A DNA stretch of 64,000 nt from Ilyonectria destructans (Eukaryota > Ascomycota > Sordariomycetes > Hypocreales > Nectriaceae): contig JAHEWK010000005.1 in the NCBI GenBank assembly GCA_020740775.1, positions 2,480,001 to 2,544,000 on the forward strand, written 5' to 3'. The first letter of the stretch is position 1; every line of letters starts with the position of its first letter. The notes beneath the pieces were generated by a model. The model was not told the DNA's origin, made no database searches, and saw only the letters and a program-made list of their open reading frames with translations. The translations under genes and the position numbers were made by a program. This document shows, piece after piece, positions 47,991-60,710 of this stretch.

Positions 47991-49331
47991 TCAAGTATTG
48001 CCCAGGTATCGTTTCCAGCCCTCCCTCACACAATGCCGCTTTCCATCTTCGCCATCCACGATGACAAACTTCTCCCATCTCGCATCCTGGCCAGCGCCGA
48101 TCACCACTAGGCTGTCCTCGGCGATCCACCCAATGACACCCTTGGGAGGCCTTGATGTGCCCAATACAGTGCCCTCTGAAAATGGGATGCCCCCGATCAT
48201 GGACTCGTCACCGGCTTCGAACGGTGCCGACGAAAACGAGTAGACGTCTGAAAATACCCGCGGCATCAAAGGGATCTTGCTAAGAATGCCCCATTTACCT
48301 GTCCCGTCGCCAGCGTCCGCGCCCGATGGCCCCAGCTGCTGGCTGCGGTGCATGGGGGGCTTGCGCGGGTGGGGGACGTCGAAGACGTGGAGTGTAGATT
48401 TGTCCGAGGTGCAGGCGAGGACGGTGCCAGAAGGAGAGAAGGCGAGGGAGAAAATGGTGGCTGGGTCGATGCCGCGGCGGAGTTCAGCGACGCGGGCGCA
48501 GTTGCTTGTTGAGTAGACGCGGATCAGAGTACCCATCTCACTGGCGCTGGCGAGGAGTTCGCCATCCGGACTCAAGGTGATGGCCTTGAGCGCCGACGAG
48601 TGTGCCGGGATGATGCTGACGTTGCCAGTTGCCAGCTCGACGAGCTGGATCTGGCCGGCGGTGCGCCCTGGGAATGCGAGCTTCTTTTCTGAAAGACAGC
48701 AGAGGCCGAGGAGGTTATCTGCGGTCTCATAGACATGGAGGAGATCCGGGGGCTTTGCGAAGGAGTAAACGCGGACGCTGTTCTGGAGGACCACGGCTAT
48801 GCGCTCTCTCCCCAGTTGCACGCCGCGCACTGCGGTCAGGGCTGTGATTTCGAGTGCGACCTTGCCCTTCATGTCATCCCATATTATGGCCTGCGCATAC
48901 AGTGTGAGTTGCGGGTGTCTACGCTGAGATGGAGCGACTCACCTTGTTCATGGCGAACTTGGGGGACCTGCCACCGCCAACGAGGGCGAGGTAGTTGGTC
49001 ATGCCCATCATCTGGACAAGGCCGATGCCCGCGTTGAAATCTAGAATAAGTTAGGCTTCTATATGCATACGCGATACATTATGTGATAGGCATACCTCTG
49101 GAGGCCTTGAGAAGACATGATTTGGTGTGGAAGACTGGCAAGTACGTTGTCAGTTGAGAGGGTCCATCGTCAACGGATACAGCACGTTATGGCATTGGCA
49201 TGCGGGTGATGTTGTGGCTTACTGCAGATGCCAGAGTCTAGGCCAGCGGCAAAGCAACTTGCATCATTGTTGAATGACACGGACAAGACAGCCTCAGAGC
49301 TGGACGCCTCTATGGGAGGCCGGACATTCAT
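47991..49331 (-). CDS. HSV2: PROPPIN Hsv2 (Atg18 family, WIPI3/4-like)
   Basis: A seven-bladed WD40 beta-propeller binding PtdIns3P/PtdIns(3,5)P2, with roles in micronucleophagy and autophagy. Four exons: 49223..49331, 49096..49134, 48943..49040 and 47991..48890, giving 381 aa with matching phases. Early blades read VLSVSFNNDASCFAAGLDSG, then LVGGGRSPKF and AIIWDDMKGK. The lipid-binding motif appears as L-R-R-G (ELRRGIDPATIFSLAFS, about residue 215); canonical FRRG has Phe, and Leu/Ile occur in Hsv2-type members. A blade-6 loop is about 50 residues (HPRKPPMHRSQQ and following). The second exon is only 39 nt. This is the second autophagy gene in the window, but it is not adjacent to ATG29. Atg21 would be the alternative; length and the GGGRSPKF motif favour Hsv2. 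Confidence 0.85.
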
Positions 49332-50788
49332 CTTGAGATTGTGGGCTGGTTGCAGGAGGACAAGACAAGCGTCACCAAATGAGCCTGGTCTGGAGGGAGG
49401 GGTAGTGTAATGCGTGGCCAGGCGGAAGCTGAGGGGATCGCAATATATGGACGCCCGGCCGATGGTAGTGGTGTTGCGAGAGTATAAAGATTTCGTGAGC
49501 GAGCGTTAGGGGAGCTTCATAAGAAGTAGGAAGCTGGGCATGTCGAAGCCGGCCAGGCGGGTTGATGAGGGCGATGGGCGATGGGCGATGAACAACGGGA
49601 CGTCACCGAGCAGGCTGCTGTACATGGCCAGATCCACCCGTTTGGGGCTGCTAAAGCTCGGGACGGGTACCTGTGCGGTGCTGACATGGCCGCTGGAAGC
49701 GCTACGGCTGACCTTTGGAAGGTCGGGGCAGTACCTCTGTGGGCACAGATGGCGGATAGGCAGCCGACGACAACTACCACCGGCGGACAGTTACAAAACA
49801 AACCTGGCGGATATCTCTCCGGGTGACGGCATTGTTTGATTTTAGTATTGTCCAGTTGTGTTCCGCAAGGTTAAGCAGAGTCTGCTTCTCCCGCGACACA
49901 CGGTGTACAGATCCGTGGTTGGCGACGTTACCAAAACGGTCTCATTCACTGGACAACTCAACGGGTACCACTCATTCGTACCAAACGTGGAGCTCATCCC
50001 TCGTCCTCCCGCAGTGGACAAGCTCTGGGCTTTCGGAGAATGAAGAAGGGAGAGCAGGTGCCACACCCGGAGCCACACCTTACCAGCGCCCACGAGCCAC
50101 GCAAGCCACACGCATCATACGGACGGCGCACGGTGCGCCGCATGCCCATCTCCAGCTCCCCCCATGCCATCACCCTCGCCATGCCATGCCACGCCACTAC
50201 AATCCAGACGTATCGGCACATGAAGCGTCACGTGAGAAACGACATTCGGCATACCTGTCAATTAAACGCGTCCCGGGGAACTGCCGTTTCCCCAGCCCCT
50301 AGCCAAGGAGCCAAGGAGGAAAAGCCAGTGAGTGCTACCAGCCTCACGCTGAAATTTAGTAGCTGGGGGGGTGCACTAAAGGAGGGGCGGGCAGGCGGTC
50401 TGGCAAGCCGTGCAGCGTGTCCAGGGGTGGTCAGTGTGGCTCCTCCCTCAGTTCCTGCTGCGCTGGACCTGTCTGCTTTGCTCTGGCAAGTCTGGGTGCG
50501 CACCTTCCCTTCCACCCCCTGAATCCCAGTGACCCAGTCCCCATCCCCCATCCCAGTCCCAGTGCAGGAGCGATTGGCCAGGCGTGAAATTGGCCAGACC
50601 CCTTCAGGTCAACATCCTCCCTCTCCTTTACCTAAGTTAACATTTTCCCCTTGCTTCCCACGCACCGCCCACCGCAACGCCTCTCCATCGTCGACCTTCG
50701 TCCTCTCGATCTCGACAACCTCAACTTTTTGCCCGTCGCTTCTCAACTACCTCTCTCCCGACCTCGTCCGAGACCGAGACTGCCCACC
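49332..50788. other. Divergent HSV2/CDC11 upstream interval
   Basis: Carries both promoters. The last 150 nt before the septin ATG are strongly C/T-rich, as is common in highly expressed fungal genes. No conserved frame. Confidence 0.5.
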
Positions 50789-52433
50789 ATGTCGTCCGCT
50801 ACCGTACGTTTCTCTCCTCAACGCCTATAGCGCGTGCTCGCTGCCCCGTCCTGTCCTGGCCGTCCTTGCAAGGCATGGCCTCCCGATGGAGCTGCCGCTA
50901 CCGCATCGGGCGTCCCCCGAAGCTCGAGCGCGTCGAACCGCATCCTACATCCAGCTGCTGACATGTTTCCCCCTAGAAGATGATCCGTAGGAAAAAGAAT
51001 GTCAAGAAGGGTATCCAGTTTTGCTTAATGGTCTGCGGTGCATCTGGCACAGGTACGTGGCCCCATTCAAGAAATGCTACCATCATGTCTACGCCGCCCT
51101 TGCATTCGACATCACCACCATTGCACAACAAGCTCACCATCGAACACAGGCCGAACCACCTTTGTCAACACTCTCTGTGGTAAGGGTGTTTTGAACCACA
51201 AGGACTCTGACGACGCCGGCAGCGCCCACGTTGAGGATGGTGTCAAGATCAAGCCCATCACCGTTGGTGCGTAACACTGCGACATCCCTCGCCTATTCAT
51301 AGGAACACCTTTACTGATTTCACCCCCCAGAATTAGAGCTGGACGAGGAGGGCACCCGCATCTCCTTGACCATTGTTGATACCCCCGGATTCGGAGACCA
51401 GATCGACAACGAGGCCAGGTGAGCTCCGTTCTCTTGCGAACACACCCCAATTCGACATGCTCACACGAATCACAGCTTCTCCGAGATCGTCGGCTACCTC
51501 GAGAGACAATACGACGACATTCTCGCCGAGGAGTCTCGTATCAAGCGTAACCCCCGCTTCAGAGACAACCGAGTCCATGCCATGCTCTACTTCATCACCC
51601 CCACTGGCCATGGGTAAGTATTTTGCGACCGCTTGTCTGGCGCAACTCGCTCATTTGATTGCAGTCTCCGAGAACTCGACATTGAGCTCATGAAGCGCCT
51701 CGCTCCCCGTGTCAACGTCATCCCCGTCATCGGCCGCGCCGACTCCCTCACCCCCGCTGAGCTGGCCGAGTCCAAGAAGTTGGTCATGGAGGACATCGAG
51801 CACTACCGAATCCCCGTCTACAACTTCCCTTACGACATTGAGGAGGACGATGAGGACACCGTTGAGGAGAACGCTGAGCTCCGAGGTCTCATGCCCTTCG
51901 CCATTGTCGGCTCCGAGGACGTTGTCGAGATTGGCGGTCGCAAGGTCCGCGCCCGCCAGTACCCCTGGGGTGTTGTCGAGGTCGACAACCCTCGTCACTC
52001 CGACTTCTTGGCTATCCGATCCGCGCTGCTCCACAGCCATCTGGCTGATCTGAAGGAAATCACCCACGACTTCCTGTACGAGAACTACCGTACCGAGAAG
52101 CTTTCTAAGAGCGTTGAGGGCGCTTCCGGGTATGTTTTACATCTTATCGCGATGAATAACCACAGTTGCTAAAGTATTGGTAGCCTCGACAGTTCAATGA
52201 ACCCTGAGGATCTTGCCTCTCAATCCGTCCGCCTCAAGGAGGAGCAGCTCCGACGAGAGGAGGAGAAGCTCCGCGAGATCGAACTCAAGGTCCAGCGCGA
52301 GATCAACGAGAAGCGACAGGAGCTCTTGGCTCGCGAGTCCCAGCTTCGCGAGATCGAGGCTCGCATGCAACGAGAGCAGGCTGCCCAGGCTAACCCCCCG
52401 GCGGCCGAGGCCAACGGCGAGGAGACCAACTAG
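50789..52433 (+). CDS. CDC11: Septin Cdc11 (AspA group)
   Basis: A GTP-binding-fold cytoskeletal protein of septin filaments at septa, hyphal tips and appressoria (S. cerevisiae Cdc11, Aspergillus AspA, Magnaporthe Sep5). Seven exons: 50789..50803, 50977..51052, 51150..51266, 51331..51418, 51476..51613, 51665..52129 and 52184..52433, giving 377 aa; every junction restores the expected protein. The P-loop reads GASGTGRTTF, with Arg in place of the usual Lys, a feature shared with yeast Cdc11. G3 is DTPGFGD and G4 is IGRADSLTP (usual AKAD). The septin unique element includes ARQYPWGVVEV. The C-terminus has a coiled coil (about residues 300-360) rich in Glu/Arg, beginning SMNPEDLASQSVRLKEEQL. 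Exon 1 is only five codons, then a 173-nt intron. Confidence 0.92.
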
Positions 52434-53418
52434 ACCCATCTTACATCACATATTGGTTCTTTCCGCGGTACTCCAAAAAGTGCGACGTTGGACTATTGTC
52501 TATTGCTGGCGTTGGTTTTTCCTCTCCCACGACTAAAGAGAAAGAAGATGAGAATATTCCCCCTGCTGCTGCGAAACTGAGAGTTGTCGTTTCTATTTTC
52601 TTCAACCGCCCTGCTACACCAACCAAAAGCTGCCCACGATTTTGATATGATGGTAGAGATACCACCCCTGGGGTCACCCGTGGAAGCATGACGGAGGACG
52701 GCCGTTAGCGAGGGGGTTTATTTATGTGGACATTGCGGAGGATGCAGCCGGGCAAGGGGAGGAGAATCTCAGAGGAATGGAGACGACCATTCAATGCAAT
52801 GCCGTTGACGCGCCCTGGCGACCTGAGGACCTTGTCTTTGTTGATGTGCTTCTCCGCCAGCCAAGTCAGCCGATCTTCTTAGCTGTTTGGGCATCCATTT
52901 TCTCGAGGACCACCCCTCCTTGGTTTTTTTCCTGTTTCTCTAGTCGCCTTCTAATGCTGATATCAAATCAATTCGATACTTCTTAATCCTCCCATGATTT
53001 GGTCTGGACCCGAAAGAGAAGCGTAGTCGGTGCTTGGGTGTGCTTGAGCGTTGTTAAATATGCCACTGGTACTTGGGCGCGTGCATGTCTCACAGAATGA
53101 AGCGTGGTTGGGAGCTTGGAACGCTTGACGGTCGCATTATCTTGCTAAACGAGCTGTCTGTAAAAACGAGAAGTGGATAAGAACTACAAATTGAACGCCT
53201 AACCATGTAACCCATGCAGTTTCCCATCTCTTACTCGGGCAACGAAATGGGTGTCGTGGAAATTAACAGACTACCCGAAACAATAGGTCCTCCACTAGAA
53301 GAGACACAAGGAAATCTTGACTTAGGAAACTTCATCACTAGAGCGATGTCCCACTCCGCCGCACACGTCGCACACGTATTCACATACACTCACCATTTTC
53401 ATTCGTGTTACGCATAGC
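52434..53418. other. Convergent intergenic region
   Basis: 3' side of the septin and the Bax-inhibitor gene. No supported gene. Confidence 0.5.
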
Positions 53419-54439
53419 TTAGTTGTTGGACTGGCTGTTGAGGATGCGCAGGATGGCGAGGAAGAGGTTGATGATGTCGAGGTACAGGCTGATGGCGGCA
53501 GCAATTTCCTCCTCGACGTGGTGGTGACGCATGATGAGCTGCGTGTCGACCAGAATGTAGCCGCTGAAGATGAGGGCGGCAGCACCTCCGTAGATGAGCT
53601 CGGCGGTCGAGTTGTAGGGGAAGAACATGGCCATGAAGCTGAAGAGGACTAGACCCCACAGGGCACCGAATAGGTAGGGCATCCATGAGGTGAAGTCGTA
53701 TTTGGACTGGCAGGCGAAGGCAGTGAGGAAGACGAAAATACCGGCGGTGATGATGACAGCATTGAGAACGATTTCTGTCTTGTAGAATGACACTATGACG
53801 GATATCGTGTAGGCTTCGGCGAGGGTGAACAGGGACAGGAAGAGAAGGTTGGTAGGGTACGACTTCCGCTTCCAGTAGGTCAGACCCATGAAGACCATGG
53901 CGCCGATGAGCTGTGACTTGTGTTAGCACTTTACTCTTTTGGATAACCCCTCGCTCTCGCTTAACCGCCGTCTCCGCGAGATGAGTGGTGGTGAACCAGA
54001 ATAACATACCGAAATCCAAACGACGCCGGGGTGGCTCTGAATCCATTCCTTGTATCCAGTGCTGAAGAAAGTGAGGGAGCTGACGCCGGCTGTGGCGAGA
54101 AGCTGGACGGTCAGGATGGTATAGACCTTGCGGACGAACTGGTTGCGGATGTCGACGGTAGCCTCGGCCACGGAACCACCAAACTACAAAGGGCGTGTTA
54201 GCCATCGCATCCAAAACTCCATCGATCCGGAGGTAGATTTCGCAATACACGGCACCTAGCAGGGCCATCCTTCTGCTCACCTTGAAGTCATCGGGGATGT
54301 TGTCCTCGCTGTCGCGCGGGGCGCCAAAGAGGCCCTGGGCCTCGTCGCGGGAGGAGGAGCCGTAGGCGGGGGGCGCGCTGGTGAAGTCATCATCAGGCTC
54401 CTGCTGAGGCGCAGGCTGGTACTTTGCGGTGGAAGCCAT
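53419..54439 (-). CDS. BXI1: Bax inhibitor-1 family (LFG/TMBIM) membrane protein
   Basis: A multi-pass membrane protein of ER/vacuole/Golgi involved in calcium handling and stress-linked cell death; yeast Bxi1/Ybh3 is the closest known fungal relative. Three exons: 54281..54439, 54010..54183 and 53419..53910, giving 274 aa with all introns in phase 0. The first 55 residues are cytosolic, Pro/Asp-rich (PQQEPDDDFTSAPPAYG). Then VDIRNQFVRKVYTILTVQLL opens the first membrane helix, a UPF0005/BI-1 mark. About seven hydrophobic segments follow, the later ones including MVFMGLTYWKRKSYP, AEAYTISVIVSFY, VVIITAGIFVFL-type, WMPYLFGALWGLVLF, and YGGAAALIFSGYILVDTQLI with the conserved acidic Asp of the last helices. 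It ends with ISLYLDIINLFLAILRIL. The GYILVDTQLIM motif is family-diagnostic. Confidence 0.9.
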
Positions 54440-57400
54440 TACTACAACGATAAGGTTCGCTCGGGTTCTGGGTGGGACGCAGTTGTGCTGGTTGTGATGT
54501 GATGATGGTGGGAGCAATGTTGTGTAGAGCGTGAGGACGTCGGCGATGTGAGGCGATGGGTAATGACGCCTGGCCGAATGAGCGCTTGGAAGGTCATGTG
54601 GGAGGGCGGAGTTGATTGTGGCGCTAGGCAGGTGTTACAGGTAGATGAATACTGTGTGGCGGTGCGGGTTGTGGCGCTAGCTTGGGGGGAGGTGCCTACA
54701 TTGAATGGGGGGTTGCGACGTGTGCAGGAGCTCATAGATTGAGGGAAGCTTCAGCTGTGAGTACGAAGGCTGGCGCGGGAAGTTTGACAACTCCAAATGG
54801 TATCAGGACAACCCCTACACAGTATAATCTGCGATCGATGAACTACCTAAGGCAAGCAATAGCAGTAAACCCTTGCTTTCAAAAATAAGAATTATACTTT
54901 AGTGCATTACCCAAGTACTAAATAATAAAATATCGGAGGGGCTGGTTAGGTAGGTAGGTATTGAAAGACACCGCCTACGCTGTATTGTGCTTGTACCTTA
55001 GGCCGCTGTGTACCTACACCTTAGGAAGTTGTCAAACTTCCTGCGCCAGCCTTCGTACGCTTCGCTGTATAATTACAGGCAGCTGGGGGGTTTATCTACT
55101 ATGAATCTGTCACTACCATGTTCCAGATTCTTAACTTGGAGTAAACCATTTAAATATGAATTGCCCTCAATAACTTTGTCGCAAAGACTGGTTGCTGATG
55201 TGACGGCACCAGAGCCGAACCAGGCTCTCTTGCCCACACAGCCAGCCCCTGAGTCTAGGGTAGGACGGGCAGTGTCAGGAATGCGAAACGGTGCATCAGA
55301 TGCGCTCGATTCTCGAGACAATCTTCATTTCTAGATAAAATACTACACACGTGGAGGCTCCTCCGTATTAGGCTTGTATGTTCTCATCGCGTCCTATTCT
55401 ATGCAGGGTCAGAGCAGGGGCAACACGGCGGGCAGTTTTCGTATAGCATATCGCATCCGACAGAGGTGGGGAACACAGGCCCGGCACGCAGTAGCGTAGT
55501 TTACGTGCTTGGGAGGGTACGCAATTATTGGTTCCACCGACACCCGAGCTATCATTATTTCCTGGAATTATCGTGTCTATCCATGGAAGGGTGAATACGC
55601 GGTTCAAGATGCGTTTGTGCAATATTTAGCCCCGGTTCGATCAATTAGACAGCTTGTCACATCCAGCCATGCGCATGATATGATGTATGCTGGAAAGGGA
55701 GGGGCGACGTGATCAGAACACTGTCAGTTTAGCGGTGGATGGACGCGGGGACGAGATTCCACGGGGATGGCTGATAAGGTATGATAGGTTATGGTGTATG
55801 CAAAGTGCTTGGATGGCAGCCGGGGGGCTAGGATTGTTTTCGAGATGTGATGAGGGGCCGACGTGGCGTCTTATACACGCGGAGCGCCATATGCGCGATG
55901 CAGCAGGCGGATGTGTAGCGATATCATCCGGTTGATATACGGACCTACAGGAGGACTGGACGCACCCGAGGACGGATGTGAGGCGTGAGGGGGCAGGCAG
56001 GTCACGACAAAGGAGGAAGGAGGGTAATTGAGGGTAGTGGTGGTTGGCCGAGCCAAATGTTGATGCCCTGGACGTTGTAGCACATGGACCAGACGAAAGA
56101 AAATGAGGGCGGTTCTGGAAGCTCTGACACGCGGTTTGTTGTAAGACATTTGACGGACTTTGTTGGGGATCTGCGAATAATTACAGCATGGCCGTCGCAC
56201 GGAGCACAGAGCACGGAGGATGAAGAATGGAGGACGGAGGCGGGCCGGGAATTCGTCTCTTTGAGGGAAGCGAGGATACAGCGAAAGCAGGGCCAGCCAG
56301 CCAACCAGAAGCGTGGAAAAGCCCAGCTCGTCACTCGTCTACAGGCCACAGGGCAGCTACAGCGCGCTCACAGGGCACCTCACCAAACCAGCCCCCTAGT
56401 CCATGCCGCAGGGCAGCCCGGTCGAGGCACGAAACCAGTGGCGGCAGTCGACGGAGCATGGCCCAAACAAGCGCAGATGAGATGCAGCAGTCCGGGACAG
56501 ACTGCCTACCCTTGGCGATGGGAACCAGAGGACGAATGCTAGGCCCTTGCACATGTCTGGCCATGTGCACCGGGTCCGATACCTCGCTTGGATGTTTTGC
56601 TGGGATCAAGGTAAACATCTTTTCCAGTCGATTTTCTCTTCCATCCTCCTTCGCTGTTGCGGTTCCGGGCGGGTGAACGATGGATGTTAGGGTTTCGGCC
56701 GCGTGCCGCCACCCGCCAACTGTCAAAGCCGCTCTTTTAGGGGTCCAGGGGCAAAAGGGACAGCTAAACGGCCAACATGGAAGTTTAAAGGCTTCTGGAA
56801 CCACGCCGGGACTACGTAGGAAGCAAAGAGCTGCTCCAAATGCTACGCTGCCTGGATGGAAAAGTACGCAGATTAGGTATGCCGGTAAGCTTAGGTGTGA
56901 GGAATACAGGAAACAAAGAGGGAGTCCCTCAATAGGTGTGCGTGCTGCTGGGTGCTGCGGAGGGGACCGTGCTGGGTGCGTGTTGCTTGTGGGCGCCGTA
57001 CCTCACCTAAAAACAACCCGACCCGAGCACGAGGGGGAGACAAGGAACAAGGGTCAGGGACAGCAGGGAAGGGGGGTAGCTACTAGCCAAGGAGGAAAGG
57101 GTCGACATGCCTCTGGGTCCTCAACGTTTTGGATTGTGTCATGAAGGCATGGGAGCCGGTATGTACTTCGTACCATATTAGCACACCACTGTACCTGGTG
57201 GCTGGATGGGATGGGCGCCGTCTACCAGCCCGGGGAGGCTAAACGCAGAACGACCAACCAGGACAAAGCCGCTACCTGCAGGCGCTCCGGCGCGGTGGTG
57301 CAGATTAGGGTGCGGGAGCCAAAAGTCTCCCCCTCCCACGCTTCCTTGGAATGCCTTAGGCGAGCGGCCTGGACTGGCGCACGATGCTCGGCAGGGAGAC

Positions 57401-58632
57401 TGAAGATGAAAGAAGTCGCAAGCAGGGAGAGCTGGATGGTGGAGGTGCTCCGTAGTGGAGGCCCTGGAGGAGGGGAAGACAGGGGGAGGGTCACCTAGAG
57501 AGGGGGCTACCGGGGGCCATCTGCCGCCGCTCAACAGCCACCTGTAATCTGGATGTCACCAAAAGCCCAGATGCGCGACGTCGAGGCCCTGTCCAAAGCA
57601 CCGCTCCTTGGTCCATTGGGGAGCCACCAATTCCACCCAAATCCCACTGGAGGACCACTGGGAGACCCCCAATTGGCAGTCAGTCCCCTTGGGCCTGGCG
57701 TCCTGTCCGGGACTGGCACACACCCCTTCCGGCCCCTCCCACTCCCCACAACGCGCAGCACACTTGAAATGTTTCCTAGGAGGGCTTCAGGGCTTCAGGC
57801 CAGTGTGCGGCTTAGAGCAGACACCGGACAGGTTCTGGATGCGTGGTGTGCACTGCGCACTGCGCTCTTGCTGCACCCACACACCCGGGGCCACGGGCCT
57901 TTCCAGGGCCCTGCTCACCGCCTTGGGGATTTGCCCGTAGTGGGGCGTGTCCTGGCTCCAGGCGTCGTCCTTACTCCCCCGGGACATGGATCTGTCGAGC
58001 CCATTCAGATCGGGGATTCTCAAAATTCATCGGGTTCCCGTTTCCCTTTTGTAGCGTGGCTGCTAAATACTTACTGCGTACGTATTTACTCTTCCCTCCC
58101 TCTTTGCTCGTCACTTCCTGCCCCTCCTCCGCGCGCTCTGGCTTTTTGCGAGATCCCTTCTCTCGTGTGTTGTTGCGAGTTTTGAGGGTTGGATCTCTTC
58201 CCCACCAGTGGGCTTTCACCTGAAGCACTCTTGCTTCTTCGACATCCACAGCTCATCGAGATCGCTGGCAGCCTGGCGACCGCCTCCCGCCGTCGACAAC
58301 CCCAACCACCAGGAAAAAACCATTGAGGGAGTCGTACTCGTTCTCCCATCTCTCATCTTCCACCCCTCCTATATTTTTTTTTGGTGGCTGCACGAGATCT
58401 GGCGCTGTCGTTGCTCGCTCTCCTGGTTCTCTCTCTTGCCATTTGGCAATCGCTCGCTCGCCCTCCCTCCTCCCGCCACGCCCCAACCTTTTAGCCACAA
58501 CTGCCTCTGTTGAGCGAGACAACGGGCGAAAAGTCCAAATTAACGAGACGGCACGATACACACGACAAGGCACACGAAATACCTCATCTCAACACTGCGA
58601 ATCCCTCCTACGTACCCCCCAGCGACTCAACC
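54440..58632. other. 4.2-kb divergent upstream interval (BXI1/LAG1)
   Basis: Two genes start at its edges, so promoters lie at each end. In between, frames reach 210 codons but have low-complexity or random composition and no domain. TAGGTAGGTAGG and CCTTAGG words lie near 54947-55024. A C-rich block with short palindromes (CCAATTGG-like, 57610-57675) lies about 1 kb upstream of LAG1. Confidence 0.5.
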
Positions 58633-60710
58633 ATGAGCGCCTCGGGCTCCCCTGCGCCGTCGCAGGTCGACGACACGGTCTCCTCCCCCGCCAATGACCA
58701 TGCAATTGGAAATGCCCCCAGACCAGCTACAGCTACAGCTCCCGCAAGCCCAAAAGCCAATGCAACGGCCATTGGGTCCGCCAACGGCGACGGAAACTCC
58801 AAGATCAAGACGACATACGTCGCCGCCCCGCGCCCGCGACTCAAATCGGGCCACAGCACGCCCAACATGAACGGCCCCCTCTACATGCAGACCTCGGGCA
58901 ATAGCGTGGTTCTTGTCCGGCGATTGAAGCGCAAGGACGAGAGCACCTGGAAGCATCTCACACGCTGGTTTGTCGAGAACCAGATTGGTACGTCTACTTG
59001 ATCCCGTTCATTCCCAGTCCCCAATCCCCCAATCCCTCCATCCCCATGCCGCCGAGTCCTGCCCGGCTGTACCTCCAGCGCCCCCCTCACACCTGTGAAA
59101 TACGTGCTGTGAGATGCGTGCTGTGGGTGTGGATGCGGATTCAGAGGCGGATGAATCCCGCTCTCCAATCACCCCGCGTGGCACAGCTGCATCCGAACCC
59201 CTGTGCATCCTCCGAGACTTTCCAGACACCGCCGATTGCTGGCACGACATCCCCTCCTCTCTCGCTCCGCTTGCGCATCCGTCCTATTGCCCTGTCCGTC
59301 CTTATCTGCGTCGGCATCTGTTATGAGATGCGCAGCTGTATTATCTGGTCGCCAAGCTGTGCTAACCAAGGAACCCCTGTTTTTAGGCCTCTCCTTCAAC
59401 CTCGTCGCGCTTCTCTTCCTCGCCCACAGCTTCATCCCCAGGGCCAGGATTCACACCACCAAATTCTTCCAACTTAGCTATTACAACACCCTGTCCGGCG
59501 AGTACGGCATCGGTTTCGACGATGGCTATTTTATCGTCTTCGGCATTGTCGCCTTCACCGGCCTCCGCGCCGCTACCATGGAATACCTACTTGCGCCTCT
59601 CGCTAAGCTTCAGGGCATCACTAAGAGGAAAGCCTTGACCCGCTTTAGCGAGCAAGCTTGGCTCACTGCTCTCTACACTGTCTTCTGGCCCCTAGGAATG
59701 GTCAGTCCTCAAAAGTGAATCGTGAGCATCGAGAGCGCACCGCTGACATTGAGAACAGTACATCTACTACCATTCGCCGTACTGGTTGAATATGACGGAG
59801 CTGTGGACCAGCTGGCCCAACCGCGAGCTCGGTGGTCTCATGAAGAGCTACTTGCTGGTCCAGTGGGCATTCTGGCTGCAGCAACTCATTGTTATCCATA
59901 TTGAAGAGCGTCGCAAGGACCATTGGCAGATGCTCACTCACCATTTCGTCACCACAGCCCTCATCTGGGCGTGCTACTGCTACGGCCACACCCGCATCGG
60001 CAACTTCATCCTGATCATCATGGATCTGGGCGATTTGATCCTGCCGGTAAGTGACCCCGCTCCCAATAGCTGCATATGGGGGAACAATGCTGACCTGTAC
60101 ACAGCTTGCCAAATGTCTAAAGTACTGCGGATTCCAGACGCTTTGCGACGCCATGTTTGGCCTCTTCGTCATCTCATGGTTTGTTTGTCGGCACGTTCTG
60201 TACTTGACGGCCTGCTGGTCTGTCTATGCACACTCGACCAAAATCACAGGCAACGTCTGTTACCACGGCGACAACGAGAATAGGGTCGGACCTTTTGACA
60301 CGCCTCCTGGACACTCATACATGCTTCAGCCTTTCATGGACACTAGCGGCCTGCTCTGCTTCAATGATACCGTCAAGTGGGCCTTCCTAGCACCCCTCCT
60401 CTTCCTCCAGGTCCTCACCCTCATCTGGTTCACCATGATTATTCGTGTCGTGGTCAAAGTCCTCAAGGGAGGCGTTTCTGATGATGTCCGAAGTGACGGC
60501 GAGGACGATGAGGAAGAAGAAGACGAATTCATTTACGAGGAGGCTCAGCCCCTCGAGGAGGAGGTCGGCGTCGAGGATCTTGACCTTCGGAACTGGGAGC
60601 GCCGCCACGGCCTCAAAAAGCAGGCCAGCAGCTCTGGAGTCAGCCTGCCGGGACATAGCGATCGCAAGGAGTTACTGGGTCGCATTGGTTGCGAGAAGCA
60701 AGTTGATTAA
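58633..60710 (+). CDS. LAG1: Ceramide synthase Lag1 (TLC domain)
   Basis: An ER acyl-CoA-dependent sphingoid-base N-acyltransferase making ceramide. Four exons: 58633..58987, 59387..59700, 59759..60046 and 60105..60710, giving 520 aa with all phases matching. The first ATG in frame is at 58633; the frame upstream is open but has no ATG. Residues 1-100 are disordered and Ala/Pro-rich. Membrane segments run from LSFNLVALLFLAHSFIP onward. The Lag1 motif region reads HHFVTTALIWACYCYGHTRI, then FILIIMDLGDLILP, with the paired His and the Asp pair of the proposed active site. It is preceded by WHPYWLN-type sequence (SPYWLNMTELW). The C-terminal tail is acidic (DDEEEEDEF), as in yeast Lag1. Intron 1 is 399 nt, long for this genome. 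Confidence 0.92.

Noticed and set aside
57553..58185. 210-codon plus-strand frame upstream of LAG1
   Set aside because: Pro/Leu-rich composition follows local GC and overlapping frames are open on the minus strand as well; most likely leader or promoter DNA.
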